NCBI GenBank assembly: GCA_048500255.1
Contig: JASNYH010000001.1
Coordinates: 496,001-560,000 of the forward strand
Length of the DNA: 64,000 nt
Origin: JAMHWF01 sp048500255
Lineage (GTDB): Bacteria; Pseudomonadota; Gammaproteobacteria; Burkholderiales; Burkholderiaceae_C
Direction: 5' to 3'
In this document: piece after piece, positions 11,139 through 18,802 of the stretch
Layout of the letters: each line of letters opens with the position of its first letter
Position numbering within the stretch: the first letter of the stretch is position 1
Notes under the pieces: generated by a model
Databases searched by the model: none
The model's input: only the letters and a program-made list of their open reading frames with translations
Told to the model about the DNA's origin: nothing
Position numbers and translations under genes: made by a program

Positions 11139-11179
11139 AGCGCGCCCGGTTTCCTGCGAAAGTCTCCTCCTCCTTCTTC

Positions 11180-11203
11180 GGCCCGCCGCGAGCGGGCCTT
11201 TTT
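11180..11203 (+). terminator. Rho-independent terminator after the small HTH gene
   Basis: Arms GGCCCGC (11180-11186) and GCGGGCC (11192-11198) pair perfectly over seven base pairs with a five-base loop. They are followed directly by five T residues. This is one of the few canonical intrinsic terminators in the window and separates the small gene from nasT. Confidence 0.9.
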
Positions 11204-11242
11204 GTGCCCGCGTCTGGCGCGGATGTTGCTGTCCATGACGGC

Positions 11243-11875
11243 ATGAAGTCCGCCGCCGCGCTGCGCATCGTCATCGTCGCCCCCGAGAGCCTGCAGCCCG
11301 AGGCTCACGACGCGCAAGGCTGGCGCATCGCCGAGCGCTCGCGCGCGCTGCGCATCGGGCTGCTGGAGAACGGCTGCAACATCGTCGCCGTGCTGCCGGC
11401 GGACGTCTTCCTGCCCGAGCGGCTGGCGCAGATCCAGCCCGACATGATCATCGTCGACGCCGAGAGCCAGGCGCGCGACACGCTCGAGCACGTCGTGCTC
11501 GCGACGCGCGACGCGCGCCGGCCGATCGTGCTGTTCACGGAGGACGACGACACGACGCACGTCGGCGATGCCATCGCCGCCGGCGTGACGGCCTATGTCG
11601 TCGCCGGGCTGGGCGCCGAGCGCGTCAGGCCCGTGCTCGACGTCGCGCTGGCGCGCTTTCGGCACGAAGAGGCGCTGCGCCGCGAGCTTGCCGACGCGCG
11701 CAACGAGCTCACGCAGCGCAAGGCGATCGAGCGCGCCAAGGGCGTGCTGATGCAGCGCCACGGCATCGGTGAGCAGGCCGCCTACGAGCGGCTGCGCAAG
11801 ACGGCGATGGACAAGGGTCTGAAGCTGGCCAACGTGGCACAGCGCATCCTCGACGTCGCCGACCTGCTCGGCTGA
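11243..11875 (+). CDS. nasT: ANTAR-domain antitermination regulator (NasT-like)
   Basis: This 210-residue protein has an N-terminal receiver-like domain (about 8-125) with a retained acidic residue D72 but no conserved lysine near 120. A coiled linker follows, then a C-terminal ANTAR domain (about 150-206, including AIERAKGVLMQRHGI). ANTAR domains bind paired hexaloop RNA hairpins and prevent transcription termination. NasT acts this way on nitrate genes, usually held in check by NasS. The gene lies upstream of nrtABC, whose leader holds such a structure. No NasS is seen separately, and the NrtA-like protein next door is the only candidate partner. The start is the ATG at 11243; a GTG at 11204 is possible. 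Confidence 0.85.
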   Translation: MKSAAALRIVIVAPESLQPEAHDAQGWRIAERSRALRIGLLENGCNIVAVLPADVFLPERLAQIQPDMIIVDAESQARDTLEHVVLATRDARRPIVLFTEDDDTTHVGDAIAAGVTAYVVAGLGAERVRPVLDVALARFRHEEALRRELADARNELTQRKAIERAKGVLMQRHGIGEQAAYERLRKTAMDKGLKLANVAQRILDVADLLG

Positions 11876-11965
11876 ACCGGCACCAACTCCGGGCGTCCAC
11901 GCCGGCAGCGGGCGCTGCGGTCGCGCGTTTGGTGCACTGCGGCGCACGTCGCTCGCCATCGGGCT

Positions 11966-11981
11966 TGGCACGGACGTTGCG
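11966..11981 (+). promoter_or_regulatory. Sigma54 (-24/-12) promoter of nrtABC
   Basis: The sequence TGGCACGGACGTTGCG fits the RpoN consensus TGGCACRNNNNTTGCW at every defined position except the last. The expected start is about base 11992. A half-site TGGTGCA, resembling an NtrC half-site, lies at 11930-11936. Nitrogen control of nitrate uptake through NtrC and RpoN is established in related bacteria. Confidence 0.85.
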
Positions 11982-11989
11982 TAAACACC

Positions 11990-12090
11990 TGCGTGCAGCG
12001 TCAACGGCGACGCCGCACGCACCAGGACGAAGGCGTCCGCCCGCGACCGCAGCATCCGTGCTGCGCCGCGAGCGGACGCTTTCATCGTTT
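11990..12090 (+). promoter_or_regulatory. nrtA leader: ANTAR-type hairpin(s) and intrinsic terminator (attenuator)
   Basis: Hairpin P1 pairs 11990-11996 with 12015-12021 and 11998-12002 with 12009-12013, closed by the six-base loop AACGGC. A second short hairpin pairs 12025-12028 with 12035-12038 around GAAGGC. Its 3' arm overlaps the 5' arm of a long terminator stem: 12033-12040 pairs with 12072-12079, with inner CGCG/CGCG and CGCAGCA/TGCTGCG helices. TTTCATCGTTT follows. The competing arrangement matches the known ANTAR antitermination design. The terminator ends 26 bases before the nrtA ATG. Confidence 0.8.
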
Positions 12091-12116
12091 CAGGGACCGC
12101 TCGCTCGAGGACCGCG

Positions 12117-13370
12117 ATGAGCCATCACGTCGAAGCAAGGATCAACATGGGCCGCCGCAAGATCGCGCAGGCCACGGCCGCCGGCGCGCTCGGCCTGGTG
12201 CCGGGGCTGCGCAGCGCCGTCCATGCGCAGGGCTCGGACAGGCCCGAGAAGGAGGAGGTGCGCATCGGCTTCATCCCGCTGACCGACTGCGCCTCCGTCG
12301 TGATGGCTTCGGTGCTCGGCTTCGACAAGAAGTACGGCGTCAGGATCGTGCCGACCAAGGAGGCCTCGTGGGCCGGCGTGCGAGACAAGCTCGTCAATGG
12401 CGAGCTCGACATGGCGCACGTGCTCTACGGCCTCGTCTATGGCGTGCACCTCGGCATCGCGGGCCCCAAGAAGGACATGGCCGTGCTGATGGCGCTGAAC
12501 CACAACGGCCAGGCGATCACGCTTTCGAAGAAGCTCGCCGACAAGGGCGCCGTCGACGGGCCGAGTCTGGCCAAGGCGATGGCCGCCGACCAGCGCGAGT
12601 ACACCTTCGCCGGCACCTTCCCCACGGGCACGCACGCGATGTGGATGCACTACTGGCTCGCGGCGGCCGGCATCGATCCGGTCCGTGGCGCCAAGCTGAT
12701 CACCGTGCCGCCGCCGCAGATGGTGGCCAACATGCGCGTCGGCAACATGGACGGCTTCTGCGTCGGCGAGCCGTGGAACCACCGCGCCATCATGGACGGC
12801 ATCGGCGTCACGGCGAATACGACGCAGGACATCTGGAAGGACCACCCCGAGAAGACGCTCGGCACCACCGCCGACTTCGTGCGCAGGCATCCGAACACCT
12901 GTCGCGCCGTGATGATGGCCGTGCTCGAAGCCGGGCGCTGGATCGACGCCAGCCTGCAGAACAAGCTGAAGATGGCCGAGACGGTGGCCGACAAGGCCTA
13001 CGTCAACACCAGCGTCGACGCGATCAACCAGCGCATCCTCGGGCGCTATCAGAACGGCATGGGCCGCACCTGGGACGATGCGAACCACATGAAGTTCTTC
13101 GCCGACGGCGCGGTGAACTTCCCCTACCTGTCGGACGGCATGTGGTTCCTCACGCAGCACAAGCGCTGGGGCCTGCTCAAGGAGCACCCGGACTACCTCG
13201 CCGTCGCCAAGCAGGTCAACCGGATCGATTTGTACAGACAGGTCGCCAGCGCGATGAAGATCAGCGTGCCCAAGGAGCCGATGCGCTCGAGCAAGCTGAT
13301 CGACGGCGTCGTCTGGGACGGCAAGGATCCGGCGCGCTACGCCGACAGCTTCAAGCTGCGGGCCGCCTGA
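12117..13370 (+). CDS. nrtA: Nitrate/nitrite ABC transporter substrate-binding protein
   Basis: This 417-residue CmpA/NrtA-family protein starts with a basic leader containing MGRRKIAQATAAGALG and ending near VHAQ (about residue 38). That resembles a Tat or Sec signal. The mature part begins VRIGFIPLTDCAS and includes GNMDGFCVGEPWN, a family hallmark lining the nitrate pocket. It is the first gene after the sigma54 promoter and leader, followed by permease and ATPase genes. GAGG lies about six bases before the ATG. NrtA relatives can also act as cytoplasmic NasS sensors, but the export-type leader favours transport. Confidence 0.87.
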   Translation: MSHHVEARINMGRRKIAQATAAGALGLVPGLRSAVHAQGSDRPEKEEVRIGFIPLTDCASVVMASVLGFDKKYGVRIVPTKEASWAGVRDKLVNGELDMAHVLYGLVYGVHLGIAGPKKDMAVLMALNHNGQAITLSKKLADKGAVDGPSLAKAMAADQREYTFAGTFPTGTHAMWMHYWLAAAGIDPVRGAKLITVPPPQMVANMRVGNMDGFCVGEPWNHRAIMDGIGVTANTTQDIWKDHPEKTLGTTADFVRRHPNTCRAVMMAVLEAGRWIDASLQNKLKMAETVADKAYVNTSVDAINQRILGRYQNGMGRTWDDANHMKFFADGAVNFPYLSDGMWFLTQHKRWGLLKEHPDYLAVAKQVNRIDLYRQVASAMKISVPKEPMRSSKLIDGVVWDGKDPARYADSFKLRAA

Positions 13371-13388
13371 GCCCGCTGGGAGTCCGAC

Positions 13389-14294
13389 ATGGTCAGTGCA
13401 GTCTTCCCCTCTCCCGCCGCCCAGGAGCGCACGGCGGCGCAGCCCGCGGCCCCAGCCGCTGCGGCGGCCTCGCCCGCCGCGGCGACGTCGCCGCAGCCGC
13501 CGCGCCGCACCCGCGCGCCGATCGACTGGCGCGCATTCTGGCTCGCCGTGCTGCCGCCCTGCGCCGGTGTCGGCCTCGTCGTGGCCGCGTGGGCGCTGCT
13601 GACGATCAACGGCGGCAGCTTCCCGACGCCCGGCGCGACTTTCGATGCCGCCTTGAAGCTGTTCGCCGATCCGTTCTACAGCAACGGCCCCAACGACCAG
13701 GGCATCGGATGGAACGTACTGTTCTCGCTGCAGCGCGTCGGCCTGGGCTTCGGGCTGGCGGCGCTCGTCGGCATCCCGCTGGGCTTCACGATCGGCCGCT
13801 TCGCCTTTCTCGACCGCATGGCGTCGCCGCTGATCAGCCTGCTGCGGCCGGTGTCGCCGCTGGCCTGGCTGCCGATCGGGTTGCTCGTCTTCAAGGCGGC
13901 GAATCCGGCGGCGATCTGGACGATCTTCATCTGCTCGATCTGGCCGATGATCGTCAACACCGCCGTCGGCGTGCAGCGCGTGCCGCAGGACTATCTCAAC
14001 GTGGCGCGCGTGCTCGACCTTTCGGAGTGGAAGGTCGTCACGAAGATCCTGCTGCCCGCCGTGCTGCCCTACATGCTGACGGGCGTGCGGCTGTCGGTGG
14101 GCACGGCCTGGCTCGTCATCGTCGCCGCCGAGATGCTGACCGGCGGCGTCGGCATCGGGTTCTGGGTGTGGGACGAGTGGAACAACCTGAACGTGCAGCA
14201 CATCCTCGTCGCCATCTTCGTGATCGGCATCGTCGGCCTGCTGCTCGAGACGGCGCTCGTCGCCATCGCGCGCCGCTTCTCGTTCGCCGAGTGA
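13389..14294 (+). CDS. nrtB: Nitrate ABC transporter permease
   Basis: This 301-residue BPD-type inner-membrane permease forms the channel of the NrtABC importer. The first 48 residues are an Ala/Pro-rich cytoplasmic extension. About six transmembrane helices follow. The EAA loop, which contacts the ATPase, reads around VARVLDLSEWKVVTKILLPAVLPYM near residues 200-225. The gene starts 18 bases after nrtA and ends 11 bases before the ATPase gene, so all three are one operon. Confidence 0.9.
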   Translation: MVSAVFPSPAAQERTAAQPAAPAAAAASPAAATSPQPPRRTRAPIDWRAFWLAVLPPCAGVGLVVAAWALLTINGGSFPTPGATFDAALKLFADPFYSNGPNDQGIGWNVLFSLQRVGLGFGLAALVGIPLGFTIGRFAFLDRMASPLISLLRPVSPLAWLPIGLLVFKAANPAAIWTIFICSIWPMIVNTAVGVQRVPQDYLNVARVLDLSEWKVVTKILLPAVLPYMLTGVRLSVGTAWLVIVAAEMLTGGVGIGFWVWDEWNNLNVQHILVAIFVIGIVGLLLETALVAIARRFSFAE

Positions 14295-14305
14295 AGGAGA
14301 CCCTC

Positions 14306-15106
14306 ATGAAGGCCTTCATCCGCATCGAAGGCGTCGAGATGGTGTTCGCGACGCGCAAGGGGCGCTTCCACGCGCTGCACGACATCCACCTGACGGTCGC
14401 CCCGGGCGAGTTCGTCACGCTGATCGGCCATTCGGGCTGCGGCAAGTCGACGCTGCTCAACCTCGTCGCCGGGCTGCTGGCACCGAGCGCGGGCGTGCTG
14501 CTGTGCGACAACCGCGAGATCGCCGCGCCCGGCCCGGAGCGCGCCGTCGTGTTCCAGAACCACTCGCTGCTGCCGTGGCTGAGCTGCTTCGACAACGTGG
14601 CGCTGGCCGTCGAACGCGTGTTCGGCACGGCGGAATCGAAGGCCCGGCGCCGGCAGCGCACGCAGCAGGCGCTCGAACTCGTCGGCATGGGCCACGCCGC
14701 CGCCAAGCGGCCGCACGAGATCTCCGGCGGCATGAAGCAGCGCGTGGGCATCGCGCGGGCGCTCGCGATGGAGCCCAAGGTGCTGCTGATGGACGAGCCG
14801 TTCGGCGCGCTCGACGCGCTGACGCGCGCGCGGCTGCAGGACGAGCTGCTGCGCATCGTCGCGCGCACGCGCAGCACCGTCTTGATGGTGACGCACGACG
14901 TCGACGAGGCCGTGCTGCTGTCGGACCGCATCGTGATGATGACCAACGGCCCGGCGGCGACGATCGGCGAGATCGTGACGGTCGCACTCGAGCGGCCGCG
15001 CGACCGGGTCGCGCTGGCCGAGGACGCACGCTACGTGCACTACCGCAAGGAGGTGCTCGACTTTCTCTACACGCGGCACGGGCACGTGGAGGCCGCGGTG
15101 ACGTGA
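14306..15106 (+). CDS. nrtC: Nitrate ABC transporter ATP-binding protein
   Basis: This 266-residue ATPase energises nitrate import. Walker A GHSGCGKST is at 41-49, the Q-loop lies in VVFQNHSLLPW near 81-91, the signature ISGGMKQR is at 139-146, Walker B VLLMDEP is at 159-165, and the switch histidine is in MVTHD. It matches the single-domain NrtD/NrtC type and lacks the extra NrtA-like domain of cyanobacterial NrtC. AAGGAG lies eight bases upstream of the ATG. It is the last gene before a convergent terminator array. Confidence 0.9.
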   Translation: MKAFIRIEGVEMVFATRKGRFHALHDIHLTVAPGEFVTLIGHSGCGKSTLLNLVAGLLAPSAGVLLCDNREIAAPGPERAVVFQNHSLLPWLSCFDNVALAVERVFGTAESKARRRQRTQQALELVGMGHAAAKRPHEISGGMKQRVGIARALAMEPKVLLMDEPFGALDALTRARLQDELLRIVARTRSTVLMVTHDVDEAVLLSDRIVMMTNGPAATIGEIVTVALERPRDRVALAEDARYVHYRKEVLDFLYTRHGHVEAAVT

Positions 15107-15119
15107 GCCGGCGCCGGGA

Positions 15120-15258
15120 ACGCCTTCAGTGCTTTTGGCTCCGGCATCACGTCGCTGCGCGACATGAGCCTCCACCGAGAACACTTTCAGTGTTTTTGGC
15201 TCCGGCATCACGTCGCTGCGCGACATGAGCCTCCACCGAAAACACTTTCAGTGTTTTT
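15120..15258. repeat. 61-bp tandem repeat carrying bidirectional terminator hairpins
   Basis: Two full units begin at 15120 and 15181, and a partial third at 15242, with an exact 61-base period. Each unit starts with an element reading ACACTTTCAGTGTTTTT in units 2 and 3. With the preceding base this forms AACACT / AGTGTT with T-runs on both strands, so it can terminate in both directions. Unit 1 has substitutions that weaken the stem. The remaining unit sequence also folds (GGCTC / GAGCC around GTCGC / GCGAC). It lies between the convergent nrtC and fdx genes, and the last unit encodes the C-terminus and stop of fdx. Confidence 0.88.
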
Positions 15259-15586
15259 CTTTGGCGTAGTTGATCGAGTACTTGGGAATCTCGATCGTCA
15301 CGTCCTGCTGCGCGAGGATGGCCTGGCACGACAGGCGCGACGTGGGCTCGAGGCCCCAGGCACGGTCGAGCAGATCCTCCTCGCTCTCGTCCATCTCGCC
15401 GAGCGACTCGAAGCCCTGGCGCACGACGACGTGGCAGGTCGTGCAGGCGCAGGCCATCTCGCAGGCGTGCTCGATCTCGATGCCGTTCTCGAGCAGCGCC
15501 TCGCAGATCGACGTGCCGGCCGGCGCCTTCACCTCGGCGCCCTCGGGGCAGTACTCGGGGTGCGGCAGGATGCGGATGACCGGCAT
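15248..15586 (-). CDS. fdx: ISC-system [2Fe-2S] ferredoxin
   Basis: This ferredoxin supplies electrons for iron-sulfur cluster assembly on IscU. The 112-residue protein has ligands C42, C48, C51 and C87, the same spacing as E. coli Fdx. Its ATG overlaps the hscA stop. The last four codons and the stop fall inside a terminator repeat. It is the distal gene of the isc operon. Confidence 0.95.
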   Translation of the reverse strand: MPVIRILPHPEYCPEGAEVKAPAGTSICEALLENGIEIEHACEMACACTTCHVVVRQGFESLGEMDESEEDLLDRAWGLEPTSRLSCQAILAQQDVTIEIPKYSINYAKEKH

Positions 15587-17442
15587 CAGACTTCCTCGAT
15601 GTTGCGGCCCGACAGCGCCTGCCGGATGCCGCGGTTCATGCGCTCGGCGGCAAAGGCCTCCGTGCCGCGCGCCAGCGCCTCGATGGCGGCGTCGATCGCA
15701 TGGTGGTCGCTGCCCTCGGCGGCGCGCTGCACACCGGCCATCAGCGCGTCGATCGCGGCGCGCTCGTCGGCGCCGAGCAGGTCGCCGTCGGCCGCCAGCG
15801 CCGAGCGCGTCGCCAGCAGCATGCGCTCGGCCTCGACGCGCGACTCGCGCAGCGCGCGCGCGCGCATGTCCTCCTCGGCCGACACGAAGCCCGACTGCAG
15901 CATGGCGGCGATCTGCTCGTCCGACAGGCCGTAGCTCGGCTTGACGGCGATCGACGCCTCGACGCCCGAACTCTCTTCGCGCGCGGTCACCGACAGCAGG
16001 CCGTCGGCGTCGACCTGGAACACGACGTGGATGCGCGCCGCGCCCGCCACCATCGGCGGGATGCCGCGCAGCTCGAAGCGTGCGAGCGATCGACAGTCGG
16101 CGACGAGCTCGCGCTCGCCCTGCACGACGTGCAGCGCCATCGCCGTCTGGCCGTCCTTGAAGGTGGTGAACTCCTGGGCGCGCGCCGTCGGGATCGTCGA
16201 GTTGCGCGGAATGATGCGCTCGACCAGCCCGCCCATCGTCTCGAGGCCGAGCGACAGCGGGATCACATCGAGCAGCAGCAACTGCTCGGCGCCCGCGTTG
16301 CCGGCGAGCTGATCGGCCTGGATCGCCGCGCCGAGCGCGACGACCTGGTCGGGGTCGAGGTCGGTCAGCGGCTCGCGGCCGAAGAAGGCGCCAACGGCGG
16401 CGCGCACCGCCGGCATGCGCGTCGAGCCGCCCACCATCACGACGCCGTGCACGTCGTCGCGGCCGACGCGCGCGTCGCGCAGCGCCTTGCGCACCGCGCC
16501 GAGCGTGCGCTCGACGAGGTGCGCCGTGACGCGGTCGAGCTCGGCGTGCGTGATGTCGAGTTCGAGCCGCCCGTCGGCCAGTTCGCAGCGCAGCGTCACG
16601 CGCTCGGCCTGCGACAGAGCCTCTTTGGCGCGGCGCGCCGCGGACGCGACGGCGGCCTTGTCGTGCGGCGTGCGCGCCTGCAGGCCGGCGCGATCGAGCG
16701 CCCAGTCGGCCAGCGTGCGATCGAAGTCGTCGCCGCCGAGCGCCGAGTCGCCGCCGGTGGCGATCACCTCGAACACGCCGTGCGTGAGCCGCAGCAGCGA
16801 GATGTCGAACGTGCCGCCGCCGAGGTCGTAAACGGCGTACAGTCCCTCGGCACCGCGCTCGAGGCCGTAGGCGATGGCGGCGGCGGTGGGTTCGTTGATC
16901 AGGCGCAGCACGTCGAGGCCGGCGAGCCGCGCGGCATCCTTCGTCGCCTGGCGCTGGGCGTCGTCGAAATACGCCGGCACCGTGATCACGGCGCCGAACA
17001 CGTCCTGGCCGTAGCTGTCCTCGGCGCGCTGGCGCAGCACGGCGAGGATCTCGGCCGACACCTCGACGGGCGACTTCGGCCCGGCCACCGTTTCGAGCTG
17101 CACCATGCCCGGTGCGTCGACGAAGCGATACGGCAGCTTCTCGCGGTGCGCGATGTCGGTGAGGCCGCGGCCCATGAAGCGCTTGGCCGAGACGATCGTG
17201 TTCTGCGGATCGTCGGCGGCATCGGCCAGCGCGGCGTGGCCGATGCGCCGGCCGCCATCGGCCAGGTAACGCACGACGGAGGGCAGCAAGACGTGGCCCT
17301 GGTCGTCGGCCAGGCATTCGGCGACGCTGTGGCGCATCGCCGCGACGAGCGAATGCGTGGTGCCCAGGTCGATGCCGATGGCCAGCCGTCGCTGGTGCGG
17401 GTCGGGCGCCTGTCCCGGTTCGGAGATCTGCAGCAGTGCCAT
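15586..17442 (-). CDS. hscA: Fe-S protein assembly chaperone HscA (Hsp70 family)
   Basis: This 618-residue specialised Hsp70 binds the LPPVK motif of IscU and, with HscB, drives cluster transfer by ATP hydrolysis. The N-terminal ATPase domain holds GIDLGTTHSLVAAMR (about 23-37) and the phosphate-2 motif VYDLGGGTFD (about 200). The substrate-binding domain covers the last 230 residues and lacks the long DnaK lid tail. It is translationally coupled to fdx by ATGA and lies 21 bases after hscB. Confidence 0.95.
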   Translation of the reverse strand: MALLQISEPGQAPDPHQRRLAIGIDLGTTHSLVAAMRHSVAECLADDQGHVLLPSVVRYLADGGRRIGHAALADAADDPQNTIVSAKRFMGRGLTDIAHREKLPYRFVDAPGMVQLETVAGPKSPVEVSAEILAVLRQRAEDSYGQDVFGAVITVPAYFDDAQRQATKDAARLAGLDVLRLINEPTAAAIAYGLERGAEGLYAVYDLGGGTFDISLLRLTHGVFEVIATGGDSALGGDDFDRTLADWALDRAGLQARTPHDKAAVASAARRAKEALSQAERVTLRCELADGRLELDITHAELDRVTAHLVERTLGAVRKALRDARVGRDDVHGVVMVGGSTRMPAVRAAVGAFFGREPLTDLDPDQVVALGAAIQADQLAGNAGAEQLLLLDVIPLSLGLETMGGLVERIIPRNSTIPTARAQEFTTFKDGQTAMALHVVQGERELVADCRSLARFELRGIPPMVAGAARIHVVFQVDADGLLSVTAREESSGVEASIAVKPSYGLSDEQIAAMLQSGFVSAEEDMRARALRESRVEAERMLLATRSALAADGDLLGADERAAIDALMAGVQRAAEGSDHHAIDAAIEALARGTEAFAAERMNRGIRQALSGRNIEEV

Positions 17443-17463
17443 GGCGTCGTCAGTCGTGGGCCG

Positions 17464-17982
17464 TCATTGTCCCAGCGCCTCGAGCCGATGATCGATGTCC
17501 TCGCGAAAACGCGTCACGAACATCAGGGCCCGGACGCGCGCGGCCGCAGTCGCCGCGTCGCCGCGCTCGTCGAGCAGCGTGCGCAGTTCCTCGTGCAGGG
17601 CGCGCTCGGCGTCGGCCACCTCGTCGTCGAGCGCCCGCACGGCCGCCGCGTCGTCGGCCTCGTCGAGCGCCTCGCGCCACGCCATCTGCTGCACGAGGAA
17701 GGCCGCCGGCATCGCCGTGTTGCTCTGCGCCTCGATCGGCGCTCCCTGCAACTCGCACAGGTAGGCCGCGCGCTGCAGCGGATCGCGCAGGCGCCGGTAG
17801 GCCTCGTTGACACGCACCGCCCACTGCATCGCGACGCGCTGCGCCGCCGCGCCGTCGCGCGCATAGCGGTCGGGATGCACCTCGGTCTGCAGCGCCTTCC
17901 AGCGCGACTCGAGCTCGGCGGCGCCGAGCGCCTGGCGGCGCGGCAGGCCGAACAGTTCGAAATCGTCGCTGTCGAGCTTCAT
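17464..17982 (-). CDS. hscB: Co-chaperone HscB (J-type)
   Basis: HscB brings IscU to HscA and stimulates its ATPase. The 172-residue protein has an N-terminal J domain with the invariant HPD tripeptide at 36-38 (EVHPDRY) and a C-terminal three-helix IscU-binding domain. The ATG at 17982 is chosen because MKLDSDDFELFGLP matches the family start. A longer reading adds ten unrelated residues. Confidence 0.93.
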   Translation of the reverse strand: MKLDSDDFELFGLPRRQALGAAELESRWKALQTEVHPDRYARDGAAAQRVAMQWAVRVNEAYRRLRDPLQRAAYLCELQGAPIEAQSNTAMPAAFLVQQMAWREALDEADDAAAVRALDDEVADAERALHEELRTLLDERGDAATAAARVRALMFVTRFREDIDHRLEALGQ

Positions 17983-18028
17983 GGCAGCGGGACGGCCCCT
18001 CGGCGCCGCCACCGCGGCACGCCCGAGC

Positions 18029-18352
18029 TCAGACGCGGAACGACTCGCCGCAGCCGCAGCGGTCTTTCTCGCGCGGGTTGTGGAACTTGAAGCCCTCGTT
18101 CAGGCCTTCGCGCACGAAGTCGAGCTCGGTGCCGTCGAGGTAGGGCAGGCTCTTCGGATCGATGAGGATCTTGGCGCCATGGCCCTCGAAGACGATGTCC
18201 TCGGGCGCGATCTCGTCGGCGTATTCGAGCTTGTAGGCCATGCCGGAGCAGCCCGTCGTCTTGACGCCCAGTCGCACTCCGACGCCCTTGCCACGCTTGG
18301 CGAGGTAGCGCTGGACGTGCCGAGCCGCGGCTTCGGTCAGCGTGACGGCCAT
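18029..18352 (-). CDS. iscA: Iron-sulfur cluster assembly protein IscA
   Basis: IscA is an A-type carrier that receives or donates Fe-S clusters. All three conserved cysteines are present in the 107-residue protein: C35 (TTGCSG), C99 and C101 (CGCGESF). The start at 18352 gives the usual MAVTLTEAAARH. It lies four bases after iscU in the standard isc order. Confidence 0.95.
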   Translation of the reverse strand: MAVTLTEAAARHVQRYLAKRGKGVGVRLGVKTTGCSGMAYKLEYADEIAPEDIVFEGHGAKILIDPKSLPYLDGTELDFVREGLNEGFKFHNPREKDRCGCGESFRV

Positions 18353-18356
18353 GGCT

Positions 18357-18776
18357 TCAGTGCGTCGCCTGCGCGGCCGCCGGCTGCGCCTCGCCGCCCG
18401 TCTTGGCCTTGTAGTCACTGACGGCGGCCTTGATCGCGTCCTCCGCCAGGATCGAGCAGTGGATCTTGACCGGCGGCAGCGCCAGCTCCTCGGCGATCTG
18501 CGTGTTCTTGATCGTCAGCGCCTCGTCGAGCGACTTGCCCTTGACCCATTCCGTCACGAGCGAGCTCGACGCGATCGCCGAGCCGCAGCCGTAGGTCTTG
18601 AACTTGGCGTCCTCGATCAGGCCGGTGGCCGGGTTGACCTTGATCTGCAGCTTCATCACGTCGCCGCAGGCCGGCGCGCCGACCATGCCGGTGCCCACCG
18701 TCTCGTCGCCCTTGGCGAACGAGCCGACGTTGCGGGGATTCTCGTAGTGGTCTACGACCTTGTCGCTGTATGCCAT
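18357..18776 (-). CDS. iscU: Fe-S cluster scaffold protein IscU
   Basis: IscU is the scaffold on which sulfur from IscS and iron are assembled. The active residues C37, D39, C64, H106 and C107 are present, as is the HscA recognition motif LPPVK at 100-104. The 139-residue protein has an Ala-rich tail about ten residues longer than in E. coli. It follows iscS by 26 bases. Confidence 0.96.
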   Translation of the reverse strand: MAYSDKVVDHYENPRNVGSFAKGDETVGTGMVGAPACGDVMKLQIKVNPATGLIEDAKFKTYGCGSAIASSSLVTEWVKGKSLDEALTIKNTQIAEELALPPVKIHCSILAEDAIKAAVSDYKAKTGGEAQPAAAQATH

Positions 18777-18802
18777 AGCCTGTCTCCGTTACTGCTTTGC
18801 CC

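Noticed and set aside
12097..12116. ANTAR loops matching a strict published consensus in every hairpin
   Set aside because: Only the first nrtA loop carries A at position 1 and G at position 4. The others share A at 2 and G at 4, so a strict claim is not justified.
15120..15258. CRISPR-like array
   Set aside because: Repeats are contiguous 61-base units without variable spacers, and there are no cas genes.
15164..15934. Plus-strand coding frame through the terminator repeat and across fdx
   Set aside because: It is opposite fdx and hscA, and its start is the repeat itself.
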